Assembly: GCA_963575745.1 (NCBI GenBank)
Contig: CAUYUJ010004581.1
Span: 375,377-439,376 of the forward strand
DNA length: 64,000 nt
Reading direction: 5' to 3'
Origin: Prorocentrum cordatum
Taxonomy: Eukaryota; Sar; Dinophyceae; Prorocentrales; Prorocentraceae
The notes beneath the pieces are model-generated. The model was given only the letters and a program-made list of their open reading frames with translations, did not search any database and was not told the origin of the DNA. Positions 61,741-64,000 of this stretch are shown here, in pieces. The position numbers were made by a program, and so were the translations under genes. Position 1 is the stretch's first letter. Every line of letters begins with the position of its first letter.

Positions 61741-62426
61741 GGTTGCCTTCCCTTTGGTTTCACTGCATACTGCCACAGTTCCCTGATCGGGGGAACTCGC
61801 GTGATGATTGTTTCTGGGTGGCCTGGCGGAGATTATTTGTCACAGCCGCAGACGAAGGCGCCAGCGGCGAGTCGAGCCAGCTCGGGCTACGAGCGGAGCT
61901 AAGACCTGGTGGGGATATTTTTTGGTCTGCGGGCTCGCGAAGCAAGTCGAAAACCGTCCGAACACTAGTCGGGCCACGACGAGGCAGCAAGAAAAGAGAG
62001 GCAAGCGGAGCGAGCGCGCGGCAACCACTAAGAAGAAGAGCCAGAAACGAAACTCCCAACCCGGTGGCGTGGAGATCCCAGTGGCGACCAGCAAGTAAGC
62101 GCAGTCAAAGTGGCGCGGAGGCGCGACCATAAACACGCAGAGGTCAAATACTGGGCGTGAGTCGGCACAAGGCACTGTCAGAGACGAACAGCAGCTACAG
62201 GCACATCCGGACGACGTCCGTGCCGTAGGCGGCGCGACTGCATCGTGTCAACGCAAGAGTGAAGAGGGACACCCTCGTCACATTTAGGGCTGCAGACAGC
62301 AGTACCTCTTGTTTGTACAGCAGTGGCAGATGTCGAAAGCGAAGTCCTTGCAGGAGAAAGCAGCCGACGGGCGCACCGAGCCATACATGCCGAAGTCCAA
62401 GCATCGTGGAGGTCGGCAGCGCGCGA
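61741..62426. other. No recognisable gene
   Basis: Mixed sequence with short frames on both strands; no motif recognised. Confidence 0.5.
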
Positions 62427-62650
62427 GACCCCACTGAACCCTTTCGGTCACCAGTGGAGGCCGACACCAATCAGGAGCAGGCCAGGGGCCTCCTGAACGT
62501 CCATTCCCAACGTGATCAATGCATGGAAGTCGTAGCAAGACCCCACTGAACCCATCGGTCACCTGTGGAGGCCGACGCCAGCCAGGAGCAGGCCAGGGGC
62601 CACCTGACCACCCATTCCCAATGTGATCCTTGCATGGAATTCAGGCTGTC
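62427..62650 (+). repeat. Tandem duplication, 112-bp unit
   Basis: Two units start GACCCCACTGAACCC at 62427 and 62539. They share GGAGCAGGCCAGGGGCC, CATTCCCAA and GATC(A/C)(A/T)TGCATGGAA. Confidence 0.85.
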
Positions 62651-62715
62651 AGAGCACCGCCAGACAGCAGTAATGGCGGCAACCCCAGCCGCGCGGGATA
62701 AACCCGGTGAGCTAG

Positions 62716-62965
62716 AGGAGAGGAGGGGAAGTGCACGCCAGGCACGGTGAGCACCCCGGCGTGGCAACTAACCGCTGCAACGTTAGGATGCAGGAGAAGA
62801 GGAAGAAACACGCGGAAACGCCAGGCACACTGGCACAAGGAAGCAGGAGGAGAGGAGGGGAAGCGCACGCCGGGCACGGAAGGCACCTCGGCGTGGCAGC
62901 TAACCGCTGCAGCATTAGGATACAGGAGGGGAGGGAAGGAAGTGCGCGCCAGGCACGCGGTGTGA
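62716..62965 (+). repeat. Tandem duplication, about 132-bp unit
   Basis: Two units begin near GAGGAGAGGAGGGGAAG at about 62717 and 62849, with CACGCC(A/G)GGCACGG and GGCGTGGCA(A/G)CTAACCGC in both. A third partial start lies near 62930. Confidence 0.85.
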
Positions 62966-63176
62966 GAGGGGGGTAGAAAGTTATACTCGATCAGTTGATG
63001 CTGACAGGGAAAATCGCGGTGGGCTGCCAGTCCATATGCCCGGTGCGCTGTCAAAACCGCATCTCAGCGAAACTGGGTGATGCCCCGCGCTCGGTGTCAC
63101 CGTCGAACCGTTTCTCGGTCCATAGGCTCTCCGTTGCTCGGCTCCTCCTCCCAGCCGAGCCCGGAGCACTCCCGCC

Positions 63177-63683
63177 CTACTGCGCGCGGCCAGTGTCGGC
63201 GCCCACGAGATCCCGACCATCTCGCGGGGGTGCCTGGCGCCCCCTGTTCGCGCCGACGCGATGTCCCAGGCGTTGCCCACGCGCCTGCGCACGGTCGATA
63301 CCCAGGCCCAACGAGTCGCTCATGGCCCGAACATCGCAGCTGTGGCTGCGAAATGAGGTCAGGAAGGCGACGCAGGATCGCTCGTCGTGCCAAAGCGGGT
63401 CGAAAGCGCGCGCGGTGCCAGGGGCAGAGCGCTGCGCGGTAAAGGCGTGCCAGACGGCTGCGAACGACGCACCCAGGGTGACCCGAAGGTACCTGATCGT
63501 CTCGTTTGGTGACACCCCGCGGGGTTCCCACTGGGAGTCGCGGGCCCCGGCTCTATAGAGCGGCCTTCCAGCGTGGGAGCCCCGCGGCCCTCGATGCCGG
63601 CGATCGGCGAACAGCCCGGGCGTCCGCCCACTTCCCGTCCGACGCGTCAAGGATGCCCCCCGGTTGGGCTGCCGGCTCGCCAC
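63177..63683 (-). pseudogene. Doubtful retroelement scrap
   Basis: The minus frame contains SPNETIRYLRVTLGASFAAV, loosely like an RT thumb (I-R-Y-L-G-V-x-L-G), then WHAFTAQRSAPGTARAFDPL. There is nothing else specific. Frames around it are GC-rich and open by chance. Confidence 0.2.
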
Positions 63684-64000
63684 GGCAGTCGAGCTCGCGC
63701 CCCCGCCCGAGCGGGGGGGGGTCTGGCGCGCTTTGCAAGGGCGCAGGGGTTGCCCCGCGGCTGCTTGCAGAGGCGCCCGCCCGCGTCGAGTCGACGGCGG
63801 GGGGGGGCGGGGGGCGAATAAAGGCGAAATGGCTGTAGGATGGCTTCGTTGTCCCGCTCGTCAGGGGAAGGCTGCTCGATGGTCTCCTCGACGGTCTCTG
63901 ACAGCGGTGGGCCCCCCCTCTTCCTGCGACTCGCGACTATCTTCCCACTCTTCCCGGTGGAGGCGACTGACCGTCGCAGAGTCCGTTGGAATCCGAAGCG
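63684..64000. other. No recognisable gene
   Basis: GC-rich end of the window with two poly-G tracts near 63710 and 63800; no motif recognised. Confidence 0.5.

Overview
The window looks like nuclear DNA of a dinoflagellate. The best evidence is two copies, both on the minus strand, of the 22-nt dinoflagellate spliced leader (25734-25755 and 59786-59807). They differ from the consensus at two positions and one position. They sit at the 5' ends of sequence that looks like reverse-transcribed, trans-spliced mRNA. High GC, very heavy simple-sequence content and several LINE-type relics with an RNase H domain fit this. A species cannot be fixed from the sequence; a large-genome core dinoflagellate such as Prorocentrum is a guess. 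I see no convincing host protein gene, tRNA, rRNA or snRNA.

Protein-coding content is retroelement-derived. Four clear blocks lie on the minus strand. (1) A 5'-truncated LINE with one long uninterrupted frame at 44886-47708 (940 codons: end of the RT palm, CCHC motif, RNase H, zinc ribbon). (2) A broken element at about 47640-52420 whose domains, read N to C, are a conserved N-terminal domain, RT, RNase H, a tyrosine-recombinase-like block and a methyltransferase motif I. This resembles the DIRS / tyrosine-recombinase retrotransposons. (3) A nearly full-layout but decayed LINE at about 53640-59807: relic spliced leader, zinc/coiled-coil ORF1-like part, APE-type endonuclease, RT, RNase H. (4) A decayed LINE body at about 16100-18665 whose RT catalytic Asp pair has become Gly-Gly. 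A plus-strand RNase H scrap lies near 2390-2760.

The rest is a dense layer of short non-autonomous elements with terminal inverted repeats (TIRs). I use letters for the families: A (869, 10999), B (3044, 5276), C (3483, 9314, 27662), D (4222, 36274), E (4899, 11249 truncated), F foldback (6575, 10517, 29487, 31984), G (7143, 29906), H 213 bp (9539, 26748, 35905), I (10020, 28433), J dimers (30137, 44356), plus single elements. Families B, H, I and J carry 5-bp target-site duplications (TSDs) in at least one copy. D and several singles are bounded by TA. F and the element at 1455 are flanked by long direct repeats of 13-23 bp.

Tandem arrays fill much of the remainder: a 9-bp minisatellite joined to a roughly 62-bp satellite (19227-19775 with 1.5 units and 22850-24425 with about 22 units); a 0.82-0.87-kb unit in nearly three copies (36558-38967); an 87-bp unit (40591-40808); smaller tandem duplications; and long TCC, GGA, ATC, GTC, CT and ATAC microsatellites. 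Most long open frames in these arrays are low-complexity artefacts.
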